Counted from the stretch's first letter, positions 49,820 through 59,661 are shown. The stretch is 64,000 nucleotides of DNA from Oscillospiraceae bacterium (GCA_017428565.1 JAFRQP010000062.1:1-64000), one strand, 5' to 3'. Notes: generated from the sequence alone by a model not told the origin. A program made the numbers and translations.

Positions 49820-49868
49820 ATTGAAATCCTCCTTGCTTTGAATCGGTTGTTTTCCTGCTTGCAGGCTC

Positions 49869-49897
49869 ATGATACAAAACCGGGGCGCGGAATACAA
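49869..49897 (-). promoter_or_regulatory. Promoter of the XRE-TPR gene
   Basis: Minus strand TTGTAT (49892-49897), 17 bases, TATCAT (49869-49874). Confidence 0.7.
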
Positions 49898-49948
49898 TAA
49901 CGCAGATTTCAAGCGTCCTCGCCTGGTGGTGGAGTTGAGGTGGAGTTG

Positions 49949-49983
49949 AACGGGCGGCGCCTCAAGGAGAAGCGCCGCCCGTT
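49949..49983 (-). terminator. Terminator after the third MATE gene
   Basis: AACGGGCGGCGC and GCGCCGCCCGTT, 12 bp, 11-base loop. Confidence 0.75.
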
Positions 49984-49991
49984 TGACTGTC

Positions 49992-51464
49992 TTATTCTGT
50001 CTGCCCGTCCCGCGCGCGCTCCAGCTTGCGCAGCTCGCTGCGGCCGAGGGGAATGGCGATGGCGAAGGCCACCACGTCCGCGAGGGCCTGCGCGATCTCA
50101 ATGCCCAGCAGCGGCTCCAGGCCCAGCAGCCGGAAGACGGCGGGCAGCAGCAGCACCAGGGGGATGAAGGTCAATCCCTGCCGGGCCAGGGCCAGGAGCG
50201 TGGCCTTGCCGGTGATGCCGATATTCTGCAGCATCATGTTGCAGAGCACCACCCAGGCGGCCAGAGGGAAGGCCAGCAGCTGCGCCCGGAGGGTGAAGGT
50301 GGCGATCCGGTGGGCCTCCTCGCTGGAGCCGGCGACCAGATCGGTCACCGGGGCGGCGAAGAGGAAGCCCAGCACCGCCAGACACAGCAGCACCGCCACG
50401 GCCACCTTCAGACAGAACCAAAAGGCCTTCAGCACCCGGTCATAGCGCTTGGCGCCGTAATTGAAGCCGCAGACCGGCTGGAAGCCCTGGCCGAAGCCGA
50501 TCAGCGTGGAGTAGAGCAGCATCATGATCCGGTTCACGCCGGTCATGGCGGCCTGGGCCGCTTCGATCATCACGGGCCCGGCCACGAACAGGCCGATGGC
50601 GTGGTTGAGACTGGCGCTTGCGATGCTGCCCATGCCCTGACGGGCCAGAGAGGGCAGGCCGCCCTGGAAGATGCCCTTGAAGTAGTGGGGCGTGGGGGTG
50701 AAGTTGCGAAAACGGATCTTCACATTGTCGCTGCGGAAGAGACCGATGAGCAGAATGACGAAGCTCACCGTCTGGCTGATGCCGGTGGCCAGCGCCGCGC
50801 CGGCCACGCCCATGCCCGCGCCGAAGCCCATGCGCAGACCGCCCAGGCCGATGGCGTCTCCGGCCTTGAAGATCAGGATCGGGTCCAGAAACAGGTTCAG
50901 CACCGCGCCGGAGGCCAGGCCCAGCATGGAGAAGAAGGCGTTGCCCTGCATGCGCAGCTGGTTGTTCATGACGATGCTGCCCATCATGAAGGGGGTCGCC
51001 AGCAGGATATAGCGCATATAGTCCATGGTGTAGCGGAGGGTATCCTCGGTTTTGGCGCCAAGCAAAACGGCGAAGGGCCGCCGGAACAGCAGCCCCAGAG
51101 TCGTCAGCACCAGACCCAGGCAGATGGCGGCGAAAAAGCCGGTGGCGGCCATTTTTTCCGCCTCGTCGAAATCCTTGCGCCCGAAGGCCCGGGAGATGAA
51201 GTTGCCGGAGCCGTGGCCGTGGTAGAAGCCGATGGCCTGGATGATGTTCATCAGCGGCAGCACCACGCCCACCGCCGCCACCATGCTGTCCTGCTCCAGA
51301 TGGCGGACGAAGAAGGTGTCCGCCAGGTTGTAGAAGGAGGTGACCAGCATGCTGATGATGGTGGGGATGGCCAGACGGCAGATCAGCTTTTCCACCGGCT
51401 GGGTGGTCATGCGCAGCCGTTTTTCTTCTTTTGCCCCGTCCATGTTCGGTGACACCGCGCTCAT
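49992..51464 (-). CDS. MATE family efflux transporter
   Basis: A 490-residue multidrug-type antiporter with about 12 helices. Family segments are LAIPTIISMLVTSFYNLADTFFV at the N-terminus and FGQGFQPVCGFNYGAKRYDR in the second half. AAAGGAGG precedes the ATG at 51464. It is followed by the XRE-TPR regulator on the same strand, which has its own promoter and may control it. GC-rich like the core genome. Substrate unknown. Confidence 0.92.
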   Translation of the reverse strand: MSAVSPNMDGAKEEKRLRMTTQPVEKLICRLAIPTIISMLVTSFYNLADTFFVRHLEQDSMVAAVGVVLPLMNIIQAIGFYHGHGSGNFISRAFGRKDFDEAEKMAATGFFAAICLGLVLTTLGLLFRRPFAVLLGAKTEDTLRYTMDYMRYILLATPFMMGSIVMNNQLRMQGNAFFSMLGLASGAVLNLFLDPILIFKAGDAIGLGGLRMGFGAGMGVAGAALATGISQTVSFVILLIGLFRSDNVKIRFRNFTPTPHYFKGIFQGGLPSLARQGMGSIASASLNHAIGLFVAGPVMIEAAQAAMTGVNRIMMLLYSTLIGFGQGFQPVCGFNYGAKRYDRVLKAFWFCLKVAVAVLLCLAVLGFLFAAPVTDLVAGSSEEAHRIATFTLRAQLLAFPLAAWVVLCNMMLQNIGITGKATLLALARQGLTFIPLVLLLPAVFRLLGLEPLLGIEIAQALADVVAFAIAIPLGRSELRKLERARDGQTE

Positions 51465-51635
51465 AGCAGCCTCCTTTTCCCGTTCCGATCCTTTTCTCCA
51501 TTATACGGCTGCTGTCGGGAAAAAGCCAGACTCTTTTCGGGGAATCCCTTGACGCAGGGGCCCTTTTTCGCTATGATTCCCGGTGGAAAGCATTTTTTTG
51601 CAGAGCCATAGTCTGACGCAAAGGGGGAGACGGGC

Positions 51636-53690
51636 ATGAAAGAACAGATCCGCATGTTTTCCGCCCTGTTTTTGGACGAGCTGCCCTACAGTGACGAGCT
51701 GTATGAGGCCCGCAGGATCATCGAGAAGAAGCTGGAGGAAGAGGCCGGGGACGCCTCCGCCGGCGAGCTGATCGCCCGATACGGCAGTCTGGAGAAGCTG
51801 GCCGCCCTGGGCGGCTTCCCGCCCGACGCCGCGGCCCGCTGGCGCAGCACCGAGTCGCTGCCGCGCCTCGGGGAAGTGAAGCGGAACCTCCGGCTGCAGC
51901 GCTGGCGGAGCTACGGTGTCGCCGCCTTCTTCCCCCTGGCGCTGACGGAGCTCATCTGGACGGGGTACAACATCATCACCGGGGACCCCCTGGCTCTTGT
52001 GAATCTGGGGGTCGCGCTGCTGCTGACGGGGGCGGCCTTCCTTCTGCTGCACCGCTTCCGGAAGATCGAGCGGGAGCACGCGGACGCGCGCTACGGGCTG
52101 GAGAGCTTCAACTGGCTCCGGGACAAGGCGGATCAGTACGCCAAGCGCATGCTCAACGCCGTCGCGCTGCTGATCGGGGCGCTGCTGGTCTTTGGCGGCT
52201 GGGAGATGAACCTCTCCTTCACCGGCAACTCCAAGTCCCTGGAGCTGGCGGAGCGCTTCTTCTCCAACCTGTACCTGGTGCTGATCCCCCTGTTTTTGCT
52301 GATCAAAAACACCCTCCTGGTGCGGATGGCCCAAAACCGGGTCTCCCTGCCGGAAAAGGAGCGGTATCGGCGCCATTTGCGGGGGATGGCGATCTTCTCC
52401 GCGGCCTATTGGCTGCTTGCCGCCGGCGTGACGGTGCTGCTGCGCAACTGGCTGAAAAGCATCTCCACCTATTACCTGCTCACCGGCGCCTTCTTCGGCC
52501 TCCTGGTATTGCTGTATAACCTGGAGCTGCGCAAGCGCGTCACCTACCGGAATCTGGTCATCAACCGGCGCCGTATCGCCCTTGCGGCGGCTGTGCTGAT
52601 CCTGGTGGGGGGCTTCACCTTCATGAGCCGGGAGACCTTTTACACCCAGCCCTACATCAACTCCCTGCCCGTGGTGGAGCACCCGGCGGATAAGATCGAG
52701 TACAACGAGGAGACGGGGGTCTACACCATCACCGCCGCGGAGGAGGACTTTCGCATCCTGCATCTGACGGACATCCACCTGGGCGGCAGCCTCTTCTCTT
52801 ACCGGAAGGACCATCTGGCCCTGGCGGCCTGCTACGCCCTGATCGAATATACCCACCCGGATCTGGTGATCGTGACGGGAGACCTGTCCTTCCCTCTGGG
52901 CATCATGTCGCTTTCCTTCAATAACTCCGCTCCGGTCTATCAGTTTGCCTCCTTCATGCGCAACCTGGGCGTGCCCTGGGCCTTTACCTACGGCAATCAC
53001 GACACGGAGAGCATGGCCTCCCTGAACCAGGAGGAGCTGAACAGCATCTTCATGTCTCTGTCCTTCAAGAGCTCCCGCACCCTGCTCTATCCTTATATCC
53101 AGCCGGAGGCCCACGGCCGCAACAACCAGCTCATCGAGCTGCGCAACGCCGACGGCAGCCTGAACACCGGCCTTTTCCTCATCGACTCCAACGCCTACAC
53201 CGGCGAGGGGATCAATGTCTACGACTACATCCACGACGACCAGGTGGACTGGTACGCCGGGGAGGTGGAGCGGATGAACGCCGAGGCCGGGCGCACGGTG
53301 CCCTCCATGATCTTCTTCCACATCCCCCTGCAGCAGTACCGCACCGCCTGGGAGCTCTACGAGGCGGGCAGCGACCAGGTCACCTACTTCTTCGGCGAGA
53401 ACGGCGAGACCATGATCAACAAGGTCTGCTGCTCCGACCACCCCAGCAGGCTCTTCGACCGGGCCCGGGAGCTGGGCAGCACCACGGCCATGTTCTGCGG
53501 TCACGACCACTACAACAACATCTCCCTGGAGTACCAGGGCATCCGCCTGACCTACGGCATGAGTATCGACTATCTGGCCATGCCGGGCATCGAAAACAGC
53601 ACGGTCCAGCGGGGCGGTGAGCTCATCACCATCCACCCGGACGGAAGCTGGGACCTGGAGCAGATCCCGCTGACCAGTATCACGGGCTGA
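51636..53690 (+). CDS. Membrane-anchored metallophosphoesterase with N-terminal HAAS-like domain
   Basis: A 684-residue protein in three parts. Residues 1-70 resemble a helical HAAS/DUF1700 module (AGELIARYGSLEKLAALGG). About seven hydrophobic helices follow up to about residue 335. The C-terminal 350 residues are a calcineurin-like phosphoesterase with TDIHLGG, VTGDLSFP, YGNHDTE, FFHIPLQQY and CGHDHYNN, all metal-binding blocks intact. The catalytic domain probably faces outside. Possible substrates are envelope lipids, nucleotides or wall polymers. GGGGGAG precedes the ATG. Confidence 0.85.
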   Translation: MKEQIRMFSALFLDELPYSDELYEARRIIEKKLEEEAGDASAGELIARYGSLEKLAALGGFPPDAAARWRSTESLPRLGEVKRNLRLQRWRSYGVAAFFPLALTELIWTGYNIITGDPLALVNLGVALLLTGAAFLLLHRFRKIEREHADARYGLESFNWLRDKADQYAKRMLNAVALLIGALLVFGGWEMNLSFTGNSKSLELAERFFSNLYLVLIPLFLLIKNTLLVRMAQNRVSLPEKERYRRHLRGMAIFSAAYWLLAAGVTVLLRNWLKSISTYYLLTGAFFGLLVLLYNLELRKRVTYRNLVINRRRIALAAAVLILVGGFTFMSRETFYTQPYINSLPVVEHPADKIEYNEETGVYTITAAEEDFRILHLTDIHLGGSLFSYRKDHLALAACYALIEYTHPDLVIVTGDLSFPLGIMSLSFNNSAPVYQFASFMRNLGVPWAFTYGNHDTESMASLNQEELNSIFMSLSFKSSRTLLYPYIQPEAHGRNNQLIELRNADGSLNTGLFLIDSNAYTGEGINVYDYIHDDQVDWYAGEVERMNAEAGRTVPSMIFFHIPLQQYRTAWELYEAGSDQVTYFFGENGETMINKVCCSDHPSRLFDRARELGSTTAMFCGHDHYNNISLEYQGIRLTYGMSIDYLAMPGIENSTVQRGGELITIHPDGSWDLEQIPLTSITG

Positions 53691-53704
53691 AGAAAGGCTC
53701 AGAT

Positions 53705-54487
53705 ATGGAAGAAAGAGAGCTTGCGATCAAGCAATATTGGAATCAGGTTTCTGATTCGGAATGGTATCAGTCCTTAAGAACAGAAGAACGCCTGGACAGG
53801 TTGAGAAGGGAGCCCAGGACCGCATTTTACCCGGGTGTCTTGGAGCGGATGGAACACTATATCGGTACATGCAGGGGGAAAAAGATTTTGCTCCCGTCAA
53901 GCGGGGATAATCATGCGGCCTTTGCGTTTGCTCTCATGGGAGCAGAGGTGAGCTCGGCGGATATCAGTGAGCGGCAGTTGGAACACGCCAGAACGATCTC
54001 TGACAACTGGAATCTCGATATCGAATTTGTCTGCGACAATACATGTACCTTATCCAAATTCCGTGACGAGACCTTTGATCTGGTTTATACCTCCAACGGG
54101 ACGCTGACATGGATCCATGACCTGAGAGAGATGTACGGGAATGTGGAAAGGGTTTTGAAAAAGGGCGGATATTCGGCACTGTTTGACGTGCATCCTTTTA
54201 CGAGACCTTTTACGATGGAAGCATGGAAAACGCCTGAGGTCCGGAAATCTTATCAGGATGTTTTTCCCGATCTGCATTGGAGAGTTCAGGATATCGTCAA
54301 CGCCAATGCACAAGCGGGTCTGCGAATTTTGGAAATGGCGGAGCTTCCCTCGGCAGACGCCTCGTTTTGGTATACATTTGAGGAGTTGAAAGCGAAAAGT
54401 GAAGAGGAGACCGCATCCATAAATGATTGGAAGCGGAATCCCATGGCGGCGCTCCCGACATGGATCGCGCTGATTGCGCAAAAATAG
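53705..54487 (+). CDS. Class I SAM-dependent methyltransferase
   Basis: A 260-residue enzyme. Motif I appears as ILLPSSGDNHAAFAFALMGAEVSSADIS, with the glycine-rich loop altered to SSGDNH; motif IV is DLVYTSNGTLTWI. The C-terminal segment HWRVQDIVNANAQAG and MAALPTWIALI fit small-molecule methyltransferases often annotated as class I methylases. The gene is 14 bases after the phosphoesterase but has clearly lower GC and different codon use, so it is probably an acquired gene. Substrate unknown. Confidence 0.87.
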   Translation: MEERELAIKQYWNQVSDSEWYQSLRTEERLDRLRREPRTAFYPGVLERMEHYIGTCRGKKILLPSSGDNHAAFAFALMGAEVSSADISERQLEHARTISDNWNLDIEFVCDNTCTLSKFRDETFDLVYTSNGTLTWIHDLREMYGNVERVLKKGGYSALFDVHPFTRPFTMEAWKTPEVRKSYQDVFPDLHWRVQDIVNANAQAGLRILEMAELPSADASFWYTFEELKAKSEEETASINDWKRNPMAALPTWIALIAQK

Positions 54488-54534
54488 GCCCATGCGCAGT
54501 TGTTGACGAGTCTTTTGCGCTTTTCTCGCGCACG

Positions 54535-54565
54535 AAAAAAGCACCCCCACCGGGGTGCTTTTTTC
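54535..54565. terminator. Bidirectional terminator between methyltransferase and lpdA
   Basis: AAAAAAGCACCCC, loop CACC, GGGGTGCTTTTTT; symmetrical A and T runs serve both converging genes. Confidence 0.93.
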
Positions 54566-54575
54566 ATTTGCGCAT

Positions 54576-55961
54576 TCACTTTTCCAGCTTGTTGGCCAGG
54601 TCCTCCAGCGCCTCGCTCAGCGCCTCCTCAAAGGTGGGGTGGGGGCGCATGGCAAGCAGCAGCTGCCGCGGCGTCAGGTGGTTGGCGATGGCCTCGCTGA
54701 TCTGGGAGATCATGTCCGGCGCGCCCAGGCACATGAGCTGGGCCCCCAGGATCTGGCCGGTCTCTGCGTGGGCCAGCACCTTCATGAAGCTGCGGCCCGG
54801 ATCCTCGATGAGGGTGCGGGCGTTGCCGCCCAGCACGCACTTGCCGGTCTTCACGGGGATGCCCCGGGCCTTGGCCTCCCCGTCGGTGAGGCCCACCACG
54901 GCGATCTCCGGCCGGCAGTAGACGCAGCTGGGCACGATGTCCATGCCCACCCGGCTCTCCTGCCCGCAGAGGAGCTCCGCAAAGGCCTGGCCCTGGGCGG
55001 CGGCCACATGGGCCAGCTGGGTCTGGGAAGCCACGTCTCCGATGGCGAAGATCCCGGGGATGCTGGTCTCAAAGCGTTCGTTCACCTTCAGGATGCGTCC
55101 GTCCAGCTCCGGCTGCAGGCCCGGGGCGAAGATGCCCTCCCAGGCGGCGCGGCGCCCCACGGCGCAGAGCACGGCCTCGCCCTCGGCAAAGTCCGGCTTG
55201 CCCTTGACGGTGAAGTGGACGCGGAGACCCCCGTCGGTCTGCTCCGCCCGCTCCACCAGCGCGCCGGTGCAGACCCGCACGCCCTTCTTTTTCAGGATCA
55301 GCGCCAGGTTTTGCCCCAGCTCCCGATCCAGCATGGGCAGCAGCCGATCCAGACCCTCCAGCACCGTGACCTCACAGCCCAGGTCGGAGAAGAAGCAGGC
55401 AAACTCGATGCCGATGACGCCGCCGCCGATGATGACCAGGGAGCGGTACAGATGGTCGACTCCCTCCAGCAGCTCCTCGCTGGTGAGCACGCCGGGGAGA
55501 TCCATCCCCGGCAGAGGCAGACGCATGGGGGCGGCGCCGGCGGCGACCAGGATGGCCTCCGCCGTGACTTCGCATTCGCCCTCCGGCCCGGCTACCCGCG
55601 CCCGATGGGGGGCAAGGATCGTGGCCCGGCCCCGCAGCAGGGCGATCTTCGCGGATTTGAACATGGTCTCCACACCCTGGGACAGGGTCTGGGCCACGCG
55701 GCGCTTGTTCTGGAAGATCTCTCCCAGGTCGGCCCGGAGCCCCTGGGCGTGGACGCCCACAGCCGCCCCCTCCGCCGCCGCGCGGTAGAGCGAGGACGAG
55801 TGCAGCAGGGTCTTGGTGGAGACGCAGCCCCGGTTCACGCAGGTGCCGCCGGGCTCCCGGGCCTCCGCCACGGCCACCTTTTTGCCAAGCCTGGCCGCCC
55901 GCAGCGCGGCGGTCTGGCCGCCGGGGCCGGCGCCGATCACCAAAAGATCATAGTCGTACAT
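54576..55961 (-). CDS. lpdA: Dihydrolipoyl dehydrogenase (L-protein)
   Basis: A 461-residue FAD enzyme that reoxidises dihydrolipoyl GcvH using NAD. FAD motif VIGAGPGGQTAALRAARLG, redox pair in GGTCVNRGCVSTK, NAD motif IIGGGVIGIEFA, second FAD site AIGDVAS and the C-terminal RPHPTFEEAL with catalytic His-Pro. It is the last gene of the glycine cleavage operon, 15 bases after lplA, with AAGGAAC upstream. The location ties it to the glycine system rather than to a pyruvate dehydrogenase. Confidence 0.95.
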   Translation of the reverse strand: MYDYDLLVIGAGPGGQTAALRAARLGKKVAVAEAREPGGTCVNRGCVSTKTLLHSSSLYRAAAEGAAVGVHAQGLRADLGEIFQNKRRVAQTLSQGVETMFKSAKIALLRGRATILAPHRARVAGPEGECEVTAEAILVAAGAAPMRLPLPGMDLPGVLTSEELLEGVDHLYRSLVIIGGGVIGIEFACFFSDLGCEVTVLEGLDRLLPMLDRELGQNLALILKKKGVRVCTGALVERAEQTDGGLRVHFTVKGKPDFAEGEAVLCAVGRRAAWEGIFAPGLQPELDGRILKVNERFETSIPGIFAIGDVASQTQLAHVAAAQGQAFAELLCGQESRVGMDIVPSCVYCRPEIAVVGLTDGEAKARGIPVKTGKCVLGGNARTLIEDPGRSFMKVLAHAETGQILGAQLMCLGAPDMISQISEAIANHLTPRQLLLAMRPHPTFEEALSEALEDLANKLEK

Positions 55962-55976
55962 AGCTATCGTTCCTTT

Positions 55977-56951
55977 TTACAGATTCTCTTCCAGCAGGCG
56001 GGAGAGCGCTTCTCCCGTCTCCGGCAGGGCGGCAAGCAGCCGCGCCCGCAGCGCGGTTTTTTCCAGACGGCACCCCGTGAGGGCGACCTCGGCTCTGGGC
56101 GAAAGCGTCCAGTCCATGGCGTCGGTGTAGACCCGGGCGCTCTGAATAAGGCCGGCTTCCACCCGCAGCTCCAGCCGCGCCTCGCCCCAGGCAAAGCGCC
56201 CCTCGCAGGCAAGATCAAAAGGCTGACGCTGCCCAAAGTTCCAGTCCCAGCTCCCATAGCGCGCGGTCAGCGCCGTGAGCGCCGAACCCGCAAGCGTCTC
56301 GGGCTCCAGCGGCTCCACAGGCAGACCGTAGACCTCTCCGAAGGCCGCAGTCAGCGCCGCCTTCAGCGCGGGGATCGTGAGCGTGGGCGCAAGCTCCCGC
56401 AGATTGCAGACCCGGGCGCGGACGGAGTCCACCCCCTTGGCCCGGAGCTTCGCGGGAGAAGGCGCCAGATAGCGCCCCAGCTTCTCCAGATCCGCCTCCA
56501 CCAGGAGCGTGCCGTGGTGATAGGCCCGGCCCTCGTGGTGATAGTAGGCGTGGCCGGAGAACTTCCGCCCCCCGGCCAGGAGGTCGTTGCGGCCGCTGCG
56601 CTCTGCCGGAATCTCCAGCCCCCGCAGGGCCCGCAGCAGCACCTCCGTCTGCCTGCCCTTGTCAAAGTCCTCCTCCGGCAGCAGAAAGGTGAAGTTCAGG
56701 TTCCCCCGGTCGTGGAACACCGCGCCGCCTCCGGAGAGGCGGCGGGCCAGGCGGCCGCCCTCCTGCTCCAGCAGGGCGCAGCGGCACTCCTTCCAGGGAT
56801 TCTGGTTGCGGCCGATGACCACAGTGTTTTCGTTCTGCCAGAGATAGAGGATGCAGCAATCCTGCGCCCGGGAGAGCAGCAGCTCCTCCCGGGCGAGGTT
56901 TTCGCAGGGGTCAAAGCCCGTCCCTTCGCAGAGAAGGAGGCGGGAGATCAC
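55977..56951 (-). CDS. lplA: Lipoate-protein ligase A
   Basis: A 324-residue enzyme that activates lipoate with ATP and attaches it to the GcvH lysine. The catalytic domain has RRLSGGGAVFHDRGNLNF and the lysine-containing GRKFSGHAYYHH; a C-terminal accessory domain (about 240-324) is present, so it is the complete LplA type. Its ATG overlaps the gcvPB stop by 4 bases. The operon holds no lipA or lipB, so scavenged lipoate is the likely source. Confidence 0.93.
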   Translation of the reverse strand: MISRLLLCEGTGFDPCENLAREELLLSRAQDCCILYLWQNENTVVIGRNQNPWKECRCALLEQEGGRLARRLSGGGAVFHDRGNLNFTFLLPEEDFDKGRQTEVLLRALRGLEIPAERSGRNDLLAGGRKFSGHAYYHHEGRAYHHGTLLVEADLEKLGRYLAPSPAKLRAKGVDSVRARVCNLRELAPTLTIPALKAALTAAFGEVYGLPVEPLEPETLAGSALTALTARYGSWDWNFGQRQPFDLACEGRFAWGEARLELRVEAGLIQSARVYTDAMDWTLSPRAEVALTGCRLEKTALRARLLAALPETGEALSRLLEENL

Positions 56952-58351
56952 GGCTTTTGCCAGCGCAGCACGGGCTGGCGGGCGGCCCGCACCTCGTCGG
57001 GTCGGGCGATCTGGGCCAGGTGAGGCGCATTGTGCATAAACTCCGGATCCTTCTTGCCCAGCTCATAGAGCTCCCGGAAGATCTGGGCGGCCCAGTCCAG
57101 GGTCTCCTTGCTCTCGGTCTCGGTGGGCTCCAGCATCAGCGCCTCGTGGACGATCATGGGGAAGTACATCGTAGGCGGGTGCATGCCGTAGTCGATGAGG
57201 CTCTTCGCCACATCCAGCGCGCTGACCCCGGTCTCCTTCTTGTAGCCCGAGAGATCCAGCACGAACTCGTGCATGCAGATTCGGTCGAAGGCGGGCTCGA
57301 AGCTGCCCTGGATCTTCCGCATCAGGTAGTTTGCGTTGAGCACGGCGTTCTGTGCCGCCTCGGGGATACCCTCCCTGCCCAGGGTCAGCAGATAGCTGAG
57401 GGCGCGGACCACCACCAGGAAGTTCCCCGCGAAGGCGCGGACCTGGATATGGCCCGGCTCGTCCATCAGAGCGGAAGCCGGCAGGAACTCCTTCAAAAAG
57501 CCCTTGCAGCCCACCGCGCAGGCGCCGGGGCCGCCGCCGCCGTGAGGCGTGGCGAAGGTCTTGTGCAGGTTCATGTGGATGCAGTCAAAGCCCATGTCGC
57601 CGGGGCGCACTACGCCCATGACGGCGTTGAGGTTGGCCCCGTCGTAATAGCAGAGGCCGCCTGCCTCGTGCACCAGGCGGGTGATCTCCAGGATGTTCTC
57701 GTCAAAGAGACCTACGGTGTTGGGGTTTGTGAGCATCAGACCCGCGGTGTCCTCGCCGAGGCCGGCCTTCAGAGCCTCCAGATCCACGCAGCCGTCGGGG
57801 GCGGAGGGGATGTTCACCACCTCGAAGCCGCACATGGCGGCGGTGGCAGGGTTGGTGCCGTGGGCGGAGTCGGGCACGATGATCTTGCGGCGCGCATTGT
57901 CGCCCCGCTTCCGGTGATACTGCTTGATGAGCAGCACGCCGGTAAATTCGCCGTGGGCGCCGGCGGCGGGCTGGAAGGTCATGCCCTCCATGCCGGTAAT
58001 CTCGCAGAGATATTTTGCCGCGGTGTCCAGCACTTCCCGGCAGCCCTTCACATTCTCCGCCCCGGCCAGGGGGTGGACGCCGGCAAAGCCGGGCAGGGCG
58101 GCCAGATCCTCATCGATGCGGGGATTGTACTTCATGGTGCAGGAGCCCAGGGGGTAGAAGCCGCAGTTCACGCCGTGAACCCGGTGGTTCAGCTCCGTGT
58201 AGTGGCGGGAGAGATCCACCTCGCTCAGCTCCGGCAGGGCAGGCGGGGTATCCCGGCGGAAGCTCTCGGGGAGCTCCGCCTTCTCCACGTCGCACTGGGG
58301 CAGCAGGTCGCAGTGCCGGCCGGGAACGCTCTTTTCAAAAATCAGCTTCAT
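56948..58351 (-). CDS. gcvPB: Glycine dehydrogenase (P-protein) subunit 2
   Basis: A 467-residue PLP subunit of the split P-protein that decarboxylates glycine. The PLP lysine is in NLHKTFATPHGGGGPG (about Lys264); NCGFYPLGSCTMKYNPR near the N-terminus and PDSAHGTNPATA are diagnostic. The start at 58351 (MKLIFEKS) overlaps the gcvPA stop by 4 bases, so the two subunits are coupled. The open frame upstream to 58423 lies inside gcvPA. Confidence 0.96.
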   Translation of the reverse strand: MKLIFEKSVPGRHCDLLPQCDVEKAELPESFRRDTPPALPELSEVDLSRHYTELNHRVHGVNCGFYPLGSCTMKYNPRIDEDLAALPGFAGVHPLAGAENVKGCREVLDTAAKYLCEITGMEGMTFQPAAGAHGEFTGVLLIKQYHRKRGDNARRKIIVPDSAHGTNPATAAMCGFEVVNIPSAPDGCVDLEALKAGLGEDTAGLMLTNPNTVGLFDENILEITRLVHEAGGLCYYDGANLNAVMGVVRPGDMGFDCIHMNLHKTFATPHGGGGPGACAVGCKGFLKEFLPASALMDEPGHIQVRAFAGNFLVVVRALSYLLTLGREGIPEAAQNAVLNANYLMRKIQGSFEPAFDRICMHEFVLDLSGYKKETGVSALDVAKSLIDYGMHPPTMYFPMIVHEALMLEPTETESKETLDWAAQIFRELYELGKKDPEFMHNAPHLAQIARPDEVRAARQPVLRWQKP

Positions 58352-59661
58352 TTCGCCAGCACCTCCTTCACAACGGCGATGGCCTGGTCCAGCTCCGCCT
58401 TGCTCTGCTTCTCGGTGGCGCACCAGAGGATGCCGCCCTCCACGGGCAGGCCGCCCAGGATGCCCTTTGCCTCCAGCGCAGAGAGCACTTCCTCCTGCCG
58501 GGGGAGCGTGGTGACGAACTCATGGAAGAAGGGGCCGGGGTAGACGAGCTCCACGCCCTCAAGGGCGGTGAGGCCGCGCATCAGATAATGCGCCTTGGCC
58601 ATGCACTGCTCTGCGGCCTCTTTGAGCCCGGCGGGGCCCATGCAGGCCAGGTACACGGAAGCGGTCAGGGCGCAGAGGGCCTCGTTGGAGCAGATGTTGC
58701 TGCTGGCCTTCTCCCGGCGGATGTGCTGTTCCCGGGCCTGGAGGGTGAGCACGTAGCAGCGCTCGCCCTTGGCGTCCACGGTCTGGCCCACGATGCGGCC
58801 AGGAAGCTGGCGGCTGTTCTTCATGGTGGTGGCCATGAAGCCCAGGTAGGGGCCGCCGAAGCCCAGAGGCAGGCCCAGAGGCTGGCCCTCGCCCACGGCC
58901 ACGTCGGCGCCGCAGTCCCGGGGCGTTTTCAGCACGCCCAGGGAGATGGGGTTGCAGCCCATGACGAACAGCGCCCCGGCGGCATGGACCGCCTCGCCCA
59001 GGGCGTCCGCGTCCTCCAGCAGGCCGAAGAAGTTGGGCTGCTGGACGTAGAAGGAGGCCACGTCGGCCGTCAGCATCTCGCGCAGGGCGTCCATGTCGGT
59101 CTTGCCGTCCTTCACGGGCACCACGCGCAGCTCGTCCCCGGTGCCGTAGCAGTAGGTGCGCACGGTGTTGATGACGTCCGGGTGGGCTGCGCCGGAAATC
59201 AGCGTCACCCGGCGCTTCCGGCTGCGGCACATGGCGGCGGCCTCGGCGGCGGCAGTGGCCCCGTCGTAGACGGAGGCGTTGGAGACCTCCATGCCGGTGA
59301 GCTCGCAGATCATGGTCTGGTACTCGAAAATGGACTGGAGCACGCCCTGGCTCATTTCGGCCTGGTAGGGCGTGTAGGCGGTGAGGAACTCCTCCTTGGC
59401 GGGGATGGACTTCACCACCGCGGGGATATAGTGGTCATAGGCCCCGGCGCCCCGCAGGATGGTGGAGAACTGCGTGTTTTTCGCCGCCATGGCGGAGACG
59501 GCGCGGCTGACCTCCAGCTCGCTCATGGCAGAGGGCAGGTCCAGCGCACGGTCCAGCAGCATCTCCTCCGGCACGTCCCGGTAGAGCTCCCGGTAGTCCT
59601 CAACTCCCACGGCCCGCAGCATTTCCTGCCGCTGGGCCGGGGTGGAAGGCACATAACTCAT
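58348..59661 (-). CDS. gcvPA: Glycine dehydrogenase (P-protein) subunit 1
   Basis: A 437-residue subunit 1 of the two-part glycine decarboxylase. Family segments include YVPSTPAQRQEML at the N-terminus, PYQAEMSQGVLQSIFEYQT and NASVYDGATAAAEA. It has the PLP-fold but lacks the PLP lysine, which is in subunit 2. It follows gcvH by 21 bases with GGAGGAA, and couples to gcvPB by overlap. Confidence 0.96.
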   Translation of the reverse strand: MSYVPSTPAQRQEMLRAVGVEDYRELYRDVPEEMLLDRALDLPSAMSELEVSRAVSAMAAKNTQFSTILRGAGAYDHYIPAVVKSIPAKEEFLTAYTPYQAEMSQGVLQSIFEYQTMICELTGMEVSNASVYDGATAAAEAAAMCRSRKRRVTLISGAAHPDVINTVRTYCYGTGDELRVVPVKDGKTDMDALREMLTADVASFYVQQPNFFGLLEDADALGEAVHAAGALFVMGCNPISLGVLKTPRDCGADVAVGEGQPLGLPLGFGGPYLGFMATTMKNSRQLPGRIVGQTVDAKGERCYVLTLQAREQHIRREKASSNICSNEALCALTASVYLACMGPAGLKEAAEQCMAKAHYLMRGLTALEGVELVYPGPFFHEFVTTLPRQEEVLSALEAKGILGGLPVEGGILWCATEKQSKAELDQAIAVVKEVLAK

